64,000 nucleotides of DNA from Branchiostoma floridae. Taxonomy: Eukaryota > Chordata > Leptocardii > Amphioxiformes > Branchiostomatidae. Under the pieces are notes generated by a model. The model was not told the DNA's origin. It did not search any database and saw only the letters and a program-made list of their open reading frames with translations. Positions 14,401 through 26,925 of this stretch are shown here, one piece after another (position 1 is the first letter of the stretch; each line of letters opens with the position of its first letter). The position numbers and the translations under genes were made by a program. The DNA lies in NCBI RefSeq assembly GCF_000003815.2, contig NC_049993.1, forward strand, positions 427,539 through 491,538, read 5' to 3'.

Positions 14401-17400
14401 GCAGATGAAATTATGTATCTGACATAGAATTCGTTTGCAATCTTCCAGAACTACCAACAACAATCTCCCCTGTAACAACTCCACTAGTCACAACTCTTCC
14501 AACACCCTCTTTAACACAACCACAAAGTACCACAGAGGCTGGGACGTCATCTGGCGTGTACCAACCCATCGGGGTACAGGACGATACAATCATCCCAGAT
14601 GGTCTGATGACTGCTTCATCCCAAGTAAGCGGATCCGAGGCGTACAGGGGCCGCTTGAACGGTGATGGTGCATGGCAGCCTGCAGGACAAGGTACAAATG
14701 AGTTCCTGGCGGTGGATCTACAGTACAATCGTTACATCTTTGGCATCCAGACCCAGGGACAGGGAAATGGCTACGTGGAGACCTACAGTGTCATATACCA
14801 GGTGGACAACACAACAAATCTAGTTGGGTACTCAGAAGATGGTGGGAGCGCCAAGGTGGGTTAAATTCATATGATCATGGTTTATAAACATTATTCCTCT
14901 CCAATGTGTTCTCTCCCTTCCTTTTAGTTTGGACTACATTGTTAGTAAAATGCCAACTTGTTATAGAATCACGTATTCGCCAAAAACTTGTTTATGATGC
15001 GTTACTGCCCAACCAATTTTACGTGCGGGCACTAAAGGAAGTAACGCATTTAACCACGACCACAAGGATACATTTACAAAATGTACCTGCAGTTCTAACA
15101 ATGGTATCTGAGCATGTTGTCATGCCTGTTCGATAAAATTGGTTGATGAAGGAAACTTGTTGTAGCCTTAGGCCCAATCTAGGCACAATTTTAAAAAAAA
15201 CTGTGTCTAGATCGTGCCTAAGTATGGGAATTGCTCCACAGTGTTTACGTACAATCAGCTTGATAAGTAACAAATACCATTTCTTTCCTCAGATCTTCAG
15301 CGGCAACAATGACAGAGAAACTATCGTCCAACAAAACTTCACCTCGTACATCTACGCCCGGTATATCCTCGTCAACCCGAAAACCTTCTCCGGCGCTCCA
15401 CGACTGAGGATAGAGCTACTTGGAGTGGATGGTAAGTAATGAAAATGACATTTCTGCTACTCCTTTCTCTGACCGAAGTAGAGTGCAGTTCAACTACGGT
15501 TTGGTGTGATAATTGTCTTCAGGTGAAAAAAAAAACACATCATGAATCTGTCAACTAGGCTAGAAAATGTGGTCTTTTTGTTTACTTTAACGTTCACATT
15601 CTTCTACGTTTACATTCTTGTTGCTGTCATACTCGATGATGCGTTCACATGAAAACAGAAAATTAACTCAAAACGCATCATTTATGATGGTAATGGGCAT
15701 ATTTGCAACAGAAAAAAGGCAATTTTAATCATGCACAAATATCAGAGTTGACTTGTTAAGTAAACAATCTTAGTTAGAATTTTAACCATAACCCAGTCTT
15801 GATTATTATCATTATCTATTCGTTCGGCTGGCAATATTCATTCCAAGGAACACTAGTGAAAATACATCATTTGTCATCAGAATCGCTGGTAAACTGGATT
15901 ACTCGTCTTACAGAGCTACCAACGACAAGTTCGCCTGTGACCACGCCGCCGATGACGACAAGCTCCGCGGTGACAACAAGTTCCCCTCTGGTGACGACGC
16001 AAGCAACAACAAGCTCCCCTCTGGTGACGACACAAGCAACAACAAGCTCCCCTCTGGTGACAACGCAAGCAACAACAAGCCCCCTGGTAACAACAACAAA
16101 TCCGTCAACACAAACATTGAGCGTTGAAACGACTTCGGTCATTGAAGAATCCACCGTGATGGAAGAACAAACAACAGATATGTTGACGGCGACTTCAGAA
16201 TCAACGACTGTGGAGACATCAACGGCTTCCATAGCTCCATCGGGAACAACAGTCGAAACCACAACAACAGCCGCATCTACTCCGGAAACTCCAACGGAAG
16301 AACCACAAACATCGGTAGACACATCTACATTACAGACGTCGATGTTTCCAACAGACGCAGGAGCAAGCACTGAGTCACAAACTCAGGGCCAAGTCTTCAC
16401 TAGTCCTTTGTCGATCTCCACTACTTCTACCGATGACATGATAACGAGTACAATAATATCAACACAAGGTCAAGATGTGACGACACAGACACTTTCAACC
16501 ATGGCACAACCCGACACAACAGCTTTGGTAGACGTCACTGTCTATACAACCGTCATCAGTGCTACCGATGGAACGACCACAGAAAAGTTAGAAATGACAA
16601 CATCAGCATCGGATCAGCTTTCGACTCTTATTGAAGTCACAACAGCCGAGATACTTGATCAGTCTACCCCAGTACCGACAGTCTCTGCCACGACGCCCAC
16701 GACGCCAACTTCTTCAACCGCAACATCAGAAGTATCCGTCTCGGCGTCAACTGCTTCAACCGCGGCACCGACAGTCCCTTCCGCTGCACCAACAGTCACA
16801 TCGGCGGCACCAACTGTTTCAACTCCAGCCCCAGCAGTCTCCACGTCGATTCCAACCAGTGTTGTAGCGTCCACAGCGACACAAGTTGCGACAACAATCA
16901 AACCAACCCAGGAATTTGTTGTTGTAATCCAGTCCCTCGGACTATCGGACGAAACCATTATCTCAAACGATCAGATATCCGCCTCATCGTCTATAGAGGG
17001 ATTTGAAAGTTTCGAAGGTAGACTGAACAACGAAGGTGCATGGCAGTTTAATGCCAGTGATCCAAGTCCATTTTTACAAGTAGACCTGGGAAGTGTAACT
17101 ACGGTGACCACTATTCAGACTCAAGGTTACACAGATGGGTTCGTCTTCTCATACACACTGGCTTACCAACAAGTTACCCAGACGGGAAGAAGAAGACGGC
17201 AGGTGAACTTTGTCGACTACATGGAAAATGGAACAGTCAGGGTAATCTTTTCATTTCTATAAGGTTATTTAGTTAGCTTTCAATACATAGATTTTACATC
17301 ACTATCAGGTCATTTATGGAAGTGTATATGTAATTATCATCATTGTTTGAAACATTGCAGTATCAAAGGGTGTCCTATTTTTCAGATATCTTTCTCCACA

Positions 17401-20400
17401 CGGACTTTTCATTTGAAGTAAACGTATCTGCTAGTTCTTCTTCTTGCATACGAACTATGGTTTCATATATAATTTGCATAATTTCCACGTTCTGGACCAG
17501 TGAATACCAAAGGAGCCATTCATATGCCAATATAATACCCCTCGGGCCCATGGCGACTTTTCAAGCATTCATCCGTAACAAAATAAATGTCCATGTGTAT
17601 TGACTATGATGTTTTTCCTCAGGTATTTGAAGGAAATAATGACGGTAACACAGTCGTCGAGCAAAATCTCACCACGCCCATCGTGACACAGAGTCTCAGG
17701 ATCAAACCGACAAACTTCTCCGAAACCCCGCAACTGAGGGTCGGACTGATAGGGGGTAAGTATCACTTCGCTATGAGAAGAATGTTCGTTCTGCATAGAA
17801 TTCAACTTGATTTCGATGATGTATTTGGTCCTTATTTGCGATGAACCTCTGACGAAAGCGTATATGACAAATGCTCTCACCGTTTAAGATCACTTTGTGA
17901 AAGATCGTTGATCGTTGATGTTTCTACTCATACGATGGTTCTTTTGCGTCCACAGAGGTATCCGTACCGATTACAGTGACAACAGGAGCAGCGCCAACCA
18001 CCACAGTTGAACAGACCATCATCACCACGAGAGGGCTGGCGGACTGGCAGCTGTACGCCATAGTCGGGGGGTCATCTGCAGGAGCCGTGCTGCTTCTGAT
18101 GGCAATCATCGGGCTGAGTGTGGCCAGGTCCAGGAAAACTAAGAAAAGGTATGATGATGTTGAACGCATGGTGCAAGTTACTCGTAACATCTGGCAGGCA
18201 AACACTGTCGACTTGTTTTGCAGTTGTCTTTCTGAAAATAGAAAAGCATGTGAATTGAATAATTTACCCATAAAAGATCATTTCTTGGGGGGGGGGGGGG
18301 TACACAGACAAAAATCCCTTGTCGCAAATGTTAATTGTATTGAGATAACATTACAGGTGGAGGTATGGGATCTTCTGGGGTGGCCTTTATTGTCATCGTT
18401 GTAGTTGAAATATGAAAGTGAGCTATTCAACAAAATTTATAGATATTCGGCACTTACACCTAAGGAATGATCGTTAAACTTTATAATGTTAAAAAAACAA
18501 TTAATGTTTCTAAAAATGTGATGGATCATTTGACTGATGACTCGCCCAATTCCAGGTTTACTGTCTTGCTTGCATGCAGGCTAAATTGATAGAGGGTAAC
18601 TAACAATAAAATAAAATCATTCAACGGTAATGCACGCAGTTATCTAAACGTTTAACGATTGGAATCGGATTGCGAATTGGCAATGTCGTATTAAAAGGAG
18701 AATGTACAGTAAATAGAAATCATCTTTGTGATGATATTGATCTGCGATTTGGTAGTAGGCCGTAGTACTAGTAGTACTAACTATAGCTAGATGACTAACA
18801 AAACGGAAGCTACTAACCCAGTATGGCCTAAGGTGAAGGTAGCTCTAGTTTGCATGAGGGAAACGCATGTTATGTTTCCCTGCAGCAGATCCGCACGCTT
18901 CACTAAAGGTCACTCCGCTTGGAGCAACGTAGATGCAAGGTAGGAAAGCACTGTTGTTCCGCCCAGACATGTCTGCAGTCTCGGTACCTTCTCAAATTCA
19001 CTTTTGCTAAATAACAAATCATGACCTTGTGAGAAGGGGCCAGCTGTTGTGAAATCAACTCTAAGATTCATGTAATACTATGTGATTGCCTTTTAAATGC
19101 TGCCTTGATGACATTAATCGATGGTGATGATGCGAATGGTGCAGTGTTATGACAGATGTACACGTTATCTGGTGGATGTTCATATCAGGTGCTATGTGTG
19201 GTACATTTTGTCGTGTAGTGTAGTTACAATGGAATTATGATATTATGATACTGACTGTCTCAGACAACACTTGGGCACGCTTTACACACCATTTTCGAAG
19301 TTGCCTTAATTTGTACGGAAATGAATGTATGATTTAACCTAAAAGTATGTAGAAAAAACCTTATTGCTATTCAAGTATCGTTTTCCCCGAGTGGACTTGG
19401 ATCACCCCCAGAGACTCAAGTCTTCTCCAGTCCCCCAGCGTGTCATGTGTGTAAAGCCGCAGAGTACTATTCGACTCGGAATGAACTCGCCATTTTTGTA
19501 AACATTTTGTGTACGTTGGGCAACTGTTGCGACAAAGTTTTTCCGACAATGTCAATGTTTCGTTTAGACACAACCGTTAGCGTATGTGATCGACCAAATT
19601 GCAAGCATGCCCTTCTGATGTGCACTAAAAGTTATCCTAACTTCGATAGATCGATCTGTTCCGGCGTCCCATCTTATGATGTGTTCCTGGATAACGAGGT
19701 TCTATATTCATAACCAGGATCCAACTACATGCATTCCAAACTCCAGCTAAGAATACGGTTTGGGCACGCATTCTGTACGTTTGGGACCTCCGAAACGTCG
19801 GCTGCACATAGATGCTGGATGTGAATAACGAATCTTGTTCTCCAGTTGTTTTCCAACCTTATGACGTTAAGATTCACGGGTATGAACTGTTGATTCTCCC
19901 TAGTGTGCTGATGACACGCCTGATGACATTATACCATTTTGTTTCAGAAACATATCTACATCCGGCTCGATACCGACGGAAAGTTACAAGTGAGTAGACA
20001 CCCCCCCCTGCGAAATAGCCTAATATATGTAATTAGTTCTTCATTTGCATGATTGATACCTAACAAATTCCTTCCGTTAATTCCTTTCTCAGTCACTTGT
20101 TCAATCAATCAATTAAAGAGGGTCCTACATGTATCATGAAATGCATCGGATGTATAAATTTCCTCATCGTTGATCCAGATTTGCATTTGATTACTGTAAA
20201 TGCAGAAATGTTCGCGGTGGATTAATGTTTGCGGTTTTCGCGGTGACCACTTCACCGCGAACTTAAAACTACCGCGACTATTTTTCTATTGTGGCATTAG
20301 ACTGCAGTCTATGATGTTACCGCGAAATTAAATCCACCGCGAAAAGTCCTTTTTCCTGCTACCGCGAAATTAAATCCCCGCGAACTTAAATGCATTTACA

Positions 20401-22234
20401 GTATTACGTCATTACTCAAACTACGTACATCTGAAAAATCATAAAGATTCGTTAACCCCTTTTTCAGTTATTCTTCCTTCAAAATCAACAAAATCGGTCC
20501 CTGTAGTTTTATAAAAGGACAACTAGCTACAGGTTCACAATCTACATCACTGCATTAAGAGCTATCTACCACTCAAAAATAAGGACCTATCAGCACCAAA
20601 AGTTTCATTGTAGTACAGTAGAAAGCCATTACGAAGCCCATTATAGAACGTGACCTTCGTTTTCTAACGCCTACTCACCTACCAAATATCTTAAGATTTG
20701 ACAACTCTCATAATGCAATGATAGGCACGATTAGACCTACTGTATTGTAGTATGAAACACGTATTAGACATTTACGTATGTTACTGTATATTGTTTGATT
20801 TATAGATTTGATTTGTAGATAATATTAGACCATACAAAAGTCTCAGTACTTTTGTTGTGTCAATAAGCTCCCATTTATAGCTTCTCAAGTTACGCTGTAT
20901 GTCTACAAACAGAAACACACACACATGTTATCTAAACACTCAGAACAGAAACCAAAGCAAAACATACAAGATTACATTTTTCTAAGTGTCTTACACCATA
21001 CATTGATACAGATGACCAATTTCTAGATTTCTAGAAACTAAACTTAACCATTTGCTCACATACTGTTTGTATGTTCCACACAGAATCCCCCGAGCCAGGT
21101 CCAGCTACAAGCCGCGTGATGAGACGTACAGCAGTGTACACTATAATGACGCTTACAGGTATGTCCTCATTTCTACTTCAACTACTTGTATGTCATCTGC
21201 TATCATTAATGTGATTCCTATCTTCGGATGATATATAATATTTCAAAATAAAGCACATTCTGGTTAATAAGCGACGATAATTCAGTCACATATAGCCAAT
21301 TTTCCTCGTCTATCAAGCCGTAATTCAATCAGAGTGCATACATCTTCAATCACAATCCCACTCTTGTGATTTTTACTGTTCTGTCATACTTCCATGATAC
21401 TGAGAAATAACGTGAACCGGTAAGGCTGCTGTTTGCACACGTGCTTTCCTAATGGTGTTGGTTGAGCATTGGTTACTCTGCACCACAAAGTCCACAGCAG
21501 CTAATGTCGTCAGCAGCAATGTAAATACCACCTGCTCATAATTTCAAATACGTGTGGTTCGCAAGGTACCTTGCACATGACAGTCATTCCTACTGGCTTT
21601 TCGGTATCGTTTCAGTACCTTTTCCTCATCTTTATAAATAACACGAATGACAATGTAGTTTCGGTGAAGTCTTCTTTCTCCTTGTTACCATTGTTTGTCA
21701 TGTCTATTTTACCTTTTATATTCTATACTAGGTCATGGAGAGGGTATTTGATAATATTTGTAGTACATTCATTACAATTATTTTGAATATTTAAAAAGTA
21801 ATGAAATAATAGATATACAGAAAATACTTAGAAAATAAAATAAAAACTTCCAAAATATCTGCAAAGTATCAAATCTCTTATATTACTGTAATTACAAAAG
21901 AATTGAAAGCATTTACAAATGATGACAATGGCATCCCTCTGACTCGGAATAGACACTTCATTACGTCATTTAAGAAACATTCATGTTGATAGTGTTACTT
22001 ACAGAGCGCTTTCTATCATGCTCTTCCCTGTCTGGCTCTAAAACATTTCTTCCTGGAGGAGGTATAAAGTAACACCTTTGTTGATGTTATTTATTCCTAA
22101 GGTCTGATGACGAAAGTCTTCCACCCCACATCGATGATACCAAGTCACCTGTGGTTGGTCACAACGGCGACTACGCCTCTCACGCAGTGATGATTGACAC
22201 CCGGGCACCGGGAGGCACAAAACTGCAGTACTGA
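8420..22234 (+). CDS. Mucin-like F5/8 type C multi-domain membrane protein, copy B (5' part in gap)
   Basis: Exons: 8420-8456 (starts inside the gap), 8860-8998, 9774-10180, 10644-10782, 11112-11878, 12363-12501, 12831-13597, 14001-14139, 14449-14855, 15293-15431, 15914-17241, 17623-17755, 17956-18148, 19948-19989, 21084-21158, 22102-22234 (TGA). The phases join throughout and give about 1,660 codons without a stop. The exons encode six F5/8C modules, the first only partly visible. Modules 3 and 4 carry about 130 residues of Thr/Ser/Pro-rich linker, modules 2 and 5 only a short one. Module 6 follows the long mucin stretch and has the GRRRRQ site. A Thr-rich stalk, one membrane span and the same tail as copy A follow. 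Each module is a 1-0 exon plus a 0-1 exon, so cassettes can be gained or lost in frame. The start codon and signal peptide are not in the assembly. Modules contain no cysteine, unusual for F5/8C. Function inferred only: cell-surface adhesion or recognition. Confidence 0.82.
9774..13597 (+). repeat. About 1.7-kb tandem module repeat inside copy B (modules 2, 3 and 4)
   Basis: The intron inside module 2 (10181-10643) is almost identical to that of module 3 (11879-12362), apart from a short extra segment near 12297-12335. The introns before modules 3 and 4 (10783-11111 and 12502-12830) are also nearly identical. The unit spans one two-exon module plus an intron. Such similarity in intron sequence points to very recent unequal exchange. 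Confidence 0.85.
15914..16905 (+). repeat. Mucin-type Ser/Thr/Pro-rich coding tract, copy B
   Basis: Counterpart of the copy A tract. It has three TTSSPLVTTQA-type units (about 15958-16085) where copy A expanded a different unit, and it lacks the copy A segment around LSIEESTPEDTTLDS. The reading frame is kept, so length change is tolerated. Confidence 0.8.
20192..20404. mobile_element. Miniature inverted-repeat element present only in copy B
   Basis: About 210 bp with termini TACTGTAAATGCA and TGCATTTACAGTA. Inside are repeated TTCGCGG / CCGCGAA motifs that form further inverted repeats. It sits in the intron before the 21084-21158 exon; at the matching place in copy A (about 6137) the sequence runs through uninterrupted. 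No coding capacity. Confidence 0.85.
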
Positions 22235-23754
22235 GCTGCCAATCATTCGCCTGGAGTTTCAAACTTGTCCAAAATCTGCAGTATAGTCGTTACATGATTC
22301 TGTTATTAGAAATTGACTTTATTTGGATACATAATTAGCTTGACATTACGGATTGTTACAGTGGTTTATGACAATTATGTACAAATGTATGTAGATTTCT
22401 GTTTCATGCAATTCGATATGCCTTTCAATTGTTGTGCTTATCTTTAGTATAAAGCATATCCCAGCAGCCTCTGGTATGTATCATCCTCCTAATATAACAT
22501 GCTGCTGTTAATCCAATGAAATGTCTCCGGAGAATGAATACTGTAGGAGACTGTTACCTCTGCTGACGACAATGCGATATGTCAGGACAGATGATTTGAA
22601 AACTAGTTTATGAAGCCAACCTATAGTGTCAATAATGTGAACAATCAAAGATAACGTTTGAGACGTTTACAAGTTGATCGCCCGGGCGGCGATGTCATCC
22701 CTAGTCTTTGGCAGGGATTGGTTTATATACCTCGATATTTGCAAACAGCACATTAAACATAAGGGTAACAGGGATATTGTTTATATTTTCTCTACTATAT
22801 TTTCGTAGATACTGTATGTATTAACTTCATGAGAACTTCATGAGGGCTATGAGTACTTTCTTGTGCAAATATGTTTAGAAAGTTTTCTTTACCTTTTTAC
22901 CATTTTCACATGTTTGTACGTCAATGAATGGTATGTGTCCGCAGTCAAGTTTCGTAATGGCGGCAGTATGCAAACAAATTATGTTGCGGAAGAAATAGCA
23001 TTATCTGTGTTTTTCTGCTTTCTGTGCTTTTAGATCTATGATATTTACATTTGCTGCAAAATAGCTGGTAGTGCTTTTGTCAATTACTACAAAGGGTCAA
23101 GAGGTGCTTGAAGAATTAGATATGGTCTAGGATTAGGAATCAACTGCACTGTGTATTTATGTTCAGAAATAAAAGACTAGAGCCTTATTTCTGTCCGAGA
23201 CAGCTTTATCAAACCGTTCCGAAGTCTCATTGTCTTCAGAGGTTTGCTTTTGTTGTGTTAGTAGCGGAAGCATTATACCAGAGTCGTTATATAGTCTGAA
23301 TAAACTGTGATAGGGATTGAACATGTTCGATTCAATTCTTCCTCGTCGTAAGGTTTCCTATCCCCAATATCTGACTTAACTGATGACGTCTCATTGTCTG
23401 TTCTGATACCTCGGATCTCCCGTTTTCAACAGTACTCCTCCCGTTGTCAAAGACTGTAACCATCAGAAATTTTGATTCGAGAGTAAAGTAAACCTCCGTT
23501 TTTAATCTGTTATTTTACGTTAAAAACGTTTTAATTGATTTTTTGCCACTTTTAGACCAAGACTATATATATTTGGCCTGCCTTGACCTTGTATGATAAC
23601 AAAATGACCTGATATTTGACCGTATGACGGGTCTTCCTGGATCATTAGCAGTTTTGTTACGATAATTGTATTAGGTTACGCATATTTACATGTTACAAAG
23701 AGTTTACTCAATAGTAGATTAGTTGCAGCAGTAATTATTGGCTTGTACAGATTT
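22235..23754. other. 3' flank of copy B, no gene seen
   Basis: Probable 3' UTR up to about 23190, then AT-rich sequence without a supported exon. Up to about 22568 it is shared with the 3' flank of copy A. Confidence 0.6.
23168..23173 (+). promoter_or_regulatory. Possible poly(A) signal of copy B
   Basis: AATAAA about 930 bases after the copy B stop codon; I saw no earlier one on a quick read. The corresponding region of copy A is lost in the gap. Confidence 0.35.
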
Positions 23755-24285
23755 TTAAAGGGGCATTCCACTCCAGACGGGACTTTTTCCGATAGATATT
23801 AATTGTAGAAGTGACAAATGTATGCTATGTACCATGATACGAAAGAGAACCCATTAGCCCCACGCGCATCAAAAAGCATTCAGTCTTCTACAAAACTCCC
23901 CAAGTACCCTCTAATTAAATTAAGTCAATCTCAGCCTACGGCTGAATACAATGTGCCTGATACAAAGATACAAAGCTAATTTCAGGGGCGCTAAGAAAAC
24001 ACGTCTAGATATGTGTTTTTTGATATCTTGTGAACAATTGACCTTCTTGGTGTCCTTAGCGCCCCTCATTTATGCCGAAAATATTCACGATAAAGGAAGT
24101 ATCTACACGTATAGGGAATACATGGGTAGGGTCTGCATGGGTTTAGTGAGTGTCATATTGTTTTACAAACACACGTTGCGTAATTCGCCAAGTGGAATTC
24201 TGCAAAAGGTTGGCTGATCATGTATTCATTGATACATTATCAATTGGAAAATAACACTCCCTTCTGGAGTGGAATGCCCCTTTAA
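23755..24285. mobile_element. TTAA-flanked miniature element, copy 1
   Basis: The element is 523 bp (23759-24281) between TTAA and TTAA. Its termini are perfect 16-bp inverted repeats, AGGGGCATTCCACTCC. An inner inverted repeat (AGGGGCGCTAAG near 23985 and CTTAGCGCCCCT near 24055) could form a hairpin. A TTAA target site is typical of piggyBac-type transposases. No transposase is encoded. A second copy lies at 50728-51252. Confidence 0.85.
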
Positions 24286-24297
24286 ACAGATTGTCAC

Positions 24298-24412
24298 AGA
24301 TCGTCCCTCGGATAGGACGTTAAATGGAGGTCCCGTGTTTGACGAGCCACACATTGAACACGTACAAGAACCCACCACACGTATCGAAAAGAGTAGGGGT
24401 CCTTCCAGGTAT
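24298..24412 (+). repeat. Conserved SINE/LINE-tail-like segment
   Basis: Contains TCGGATAGGACGTTAAATGG, then CCACACATTGAACACG, CCCACCACACG and AAAAGAGTAGGGGTCC. I recall this motif order from widespread interspersed repeats of fish and invertebrate deuterostomes, but cannot confirm the family name. A related, more diverged copy lies near 41138-41235. Confidence 0.5.
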
Positions 24413-25104
24413 GAGTGCATCAAATAGATCTGTCCGGACATGCAGATTTTTACCGTTCAGTACAAACATGTACACCCACCCACATACCAAGTATAATTGT
24501 AATCCATCTGGTTCTGGGGTTAGGGTGGCTAAAAAATCATTAAACGTAAACAAACAGATACACAGACACACCAAAAACTATAACTCCAATTTTGTGGAGA
24601 TAAATAAGAATTTCACACCAGTCATGCAATACATAACGTAATGCAATGGGTCACCCTACTCAAAGTTCAGACTTGTATTCACTCCGACACATACATACAG
24701 TAGGTACCGAGTTCAGGCTTGCCGACATCAGACTTTTGATCTCGCCATAGTAAGATCTCATCAAAGAGTCTATCTGGCGATTTGCAAGCTTTTAGAAGTT
24801 GTAGTGACTAGAATCCAAAATGGATTGGAGAAACATATAGACTGTTACTCTGTGCGGCAGACCTGGCACTAGTGGGGTACGGTGCATTTGTGTAACTATC
24901 ACCTGGCTACACGTAGGTGAAACATTTCAGATTATCAGAGTATTTCGTGGAAAATTGTTGACCAGTGGTGCAGAGGGCCAGAGTAGTACGTTTTCAGAAG
25001 TCTACTTTCGAGATGCATGCCAAGTTTTTTTTTCAATGGATGGCACTTTGTCAGCCGTGTTAGGTTGGCGAGTTGCAATACAAACTCTCACAAAAGGTAG
25101 GAGC

Positions 25105-25320
25105 CATTCTGTATCTGTATCTATATAGCCATAATAACATACCAGCTTTTGTAATTGTATCTATACTGCCAGTATAACGGCCCTTCGGCGTATGCTAACA
25201 TTATGATACCAGCTTTTGTGTATCTATACTGCCAGTATAACGGCCCTTCGGCGTAACACACCAGCTTTTGTGTTTGTCTCTGTATCTGCGTGCCAGTATT
25301 GCCACCCTCGGCGTCAACAC
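25105..25320. repeat. Tandem repeat, about 60-80 bp unit, three to four copies
   Basis: Units share ACCAGCTTTTGT, TATCTATACTGCCAGTATAA and CGGCCCTTCGGCGT. The copies differ in length and the last is diverged. Confidence 0.7.
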
Positions 25321-26845
25321 AGTGTTAAGCATGGCAGCAGATTAGGTTATATTACGAGTATACTGACAACCTGTCACACATAATCTTTGCACATGTGAAT
25401 GTAAGCGTTGTGATAGTGAAACTATGGAAGCACCGATGAATTGTTGTTGTGCATGGTAGGATGACTGAACAGCCAGCCCACCATTAGGCCTTCTTAAATA
25501 CTCTTTTTTAAAGCTGCTTTAGTGACTGCTGCGGCTGCCACGCGCAATGTCGGTACAAAATGATCCATATCGAAAGGAGAATTCAGAAGTGCAGGTCATA
25601 CTGGGATGTCAAACACCAAACAACTACACATGAACCGGAAATCTATATTCCCCATCCATACAGCCACACATACAGTACGAGACACTCAATGTGTAGTTTT
25701 TACCTCCATGAGGAAGGGTCACATAAGGTGTACATAATGAAATGACAATTATGCAAATCATGAATTTGCATATCTGAAGAGTAACATCTGTTGGCACAGA
25801 TCATGTATTAATGCAATATGAAAACCATTGAATTAAAGAATTTCTTATCAATTATTCAAATTAGATCCTTATTAGTACATCTCTGCCTAAAGTACATGCA
25901 TGCTTCATATCATGTAAATGTGTCGTTCTTTCAGAAACGCTCAATAGTAAGCTACAAGGGGGCCAAACATAGAGCTTTTCTTTCTGACATTAGAATCATT
26001 CTGCCAGCAACAGGCCACAGCCACGATGCAATAAAAAATCGGAAAACGCCCGGAAATGGCCCATTTTTCTTGTGGGCACTTCTATTATTTCATCGTGAAA
26101 TGGTCGAAGAATGAATGTTGCAAAAAGTCCATTAAAATGTCTTGGACCGCGTAATTTCATCTGAAAAAACGGTGTCATATAAGCCTCAAAACGCGTTTTT
26201 AGCGCTATTAGTATTTGCGATATATATATATGTACGTATCATGTTCTGAGCAAAAGGCAGAATGTGGAATTCCCTGCTGCATCAATTTCGGCTACCAGGA
26301 CGCTCAAAATATAACTATTACCTTCCTCTTCATAAGGTCTACCAACATACAAAATATCAACACAAATCCTCCAGAGGATCTCACATTTTGCTCACCACAA
26401 GCATGCTTTAACACAGACAGATAGACAGACAAATGGCAGAAGGACGAAAAGCACAAAAACACCATGTAAACGTCCTTTACCTTTATTTGTTACGGGGAAC
26501 TACTTGGTCACGATGACGGGAAGTTGGTGGTCCTTCTGCTGCTTCTAATTGTATATAATTGGGTGGTGATTGAAAGTAATAATAATTATTATTACATAAA
26601 TGTAGAGTGCCATGTTTGTGAGTTTGTGGTACATGTAACGCTGTGAGTAGCGTTGAAGTGTTCAAGCTGTTACCTGAGAACACGTCTTACGTGCGCTGTG
26701 ACATCATCAGTGCCGTTTGGAAGTGTTTGTATGTGTGTAAGTATAGTGAATTACCTGCAGATGGGTCCTTCAAAATCAGAAAGACGTACATTAGGATGGG
26801 TAGTGTGAACTTCTCAAGTCAAGACAAATTCAGCGATGCCAGGCA

Positions 26846-26925
26846 GAGAGAGAGAGAGAGAGAGACAGAGACAGAGAGAGAGAGAGAGAGACAGAGACAG
26901 CGACAGAGACAGAGACAGAGCTATG
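26846..26925. repeat. GA/ACAG microsatellite
   Basis: Runs of GAGAGA mixed with GACAGAGACAGA, immediately before the retrotransposon remains. Confidence 0.9.

Larger units (their letters stand above)
1..22570. repeat. 14.2-kb direct duplication (1-8319 versus about 14235-22570)
   Basis: The first bases of the window (GGCCTGAAGATGACC) recur at 14235. The similarity runs through exons, introns and 3' UTR to 8319 and about 22568, where the left copy is cut by the 100-N gap. The offset drifts from 14234 to 14257 because of indels. Exons are nearly identical and introns are similar with many small indels. It may be a genuine tandem duplication or two alleles placed in series. Confidence 0.85.
24286..26835. 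other. Intergenic stretch with short repeats, no gene seen
   Basis: Apart from the conserved segment and the roughly 60-bp repeats near 25105-25320, this is AT-rich sequence with only short, unconvincing reading frames. A TATATATA run lies near 26221. Confidence 0.5.
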
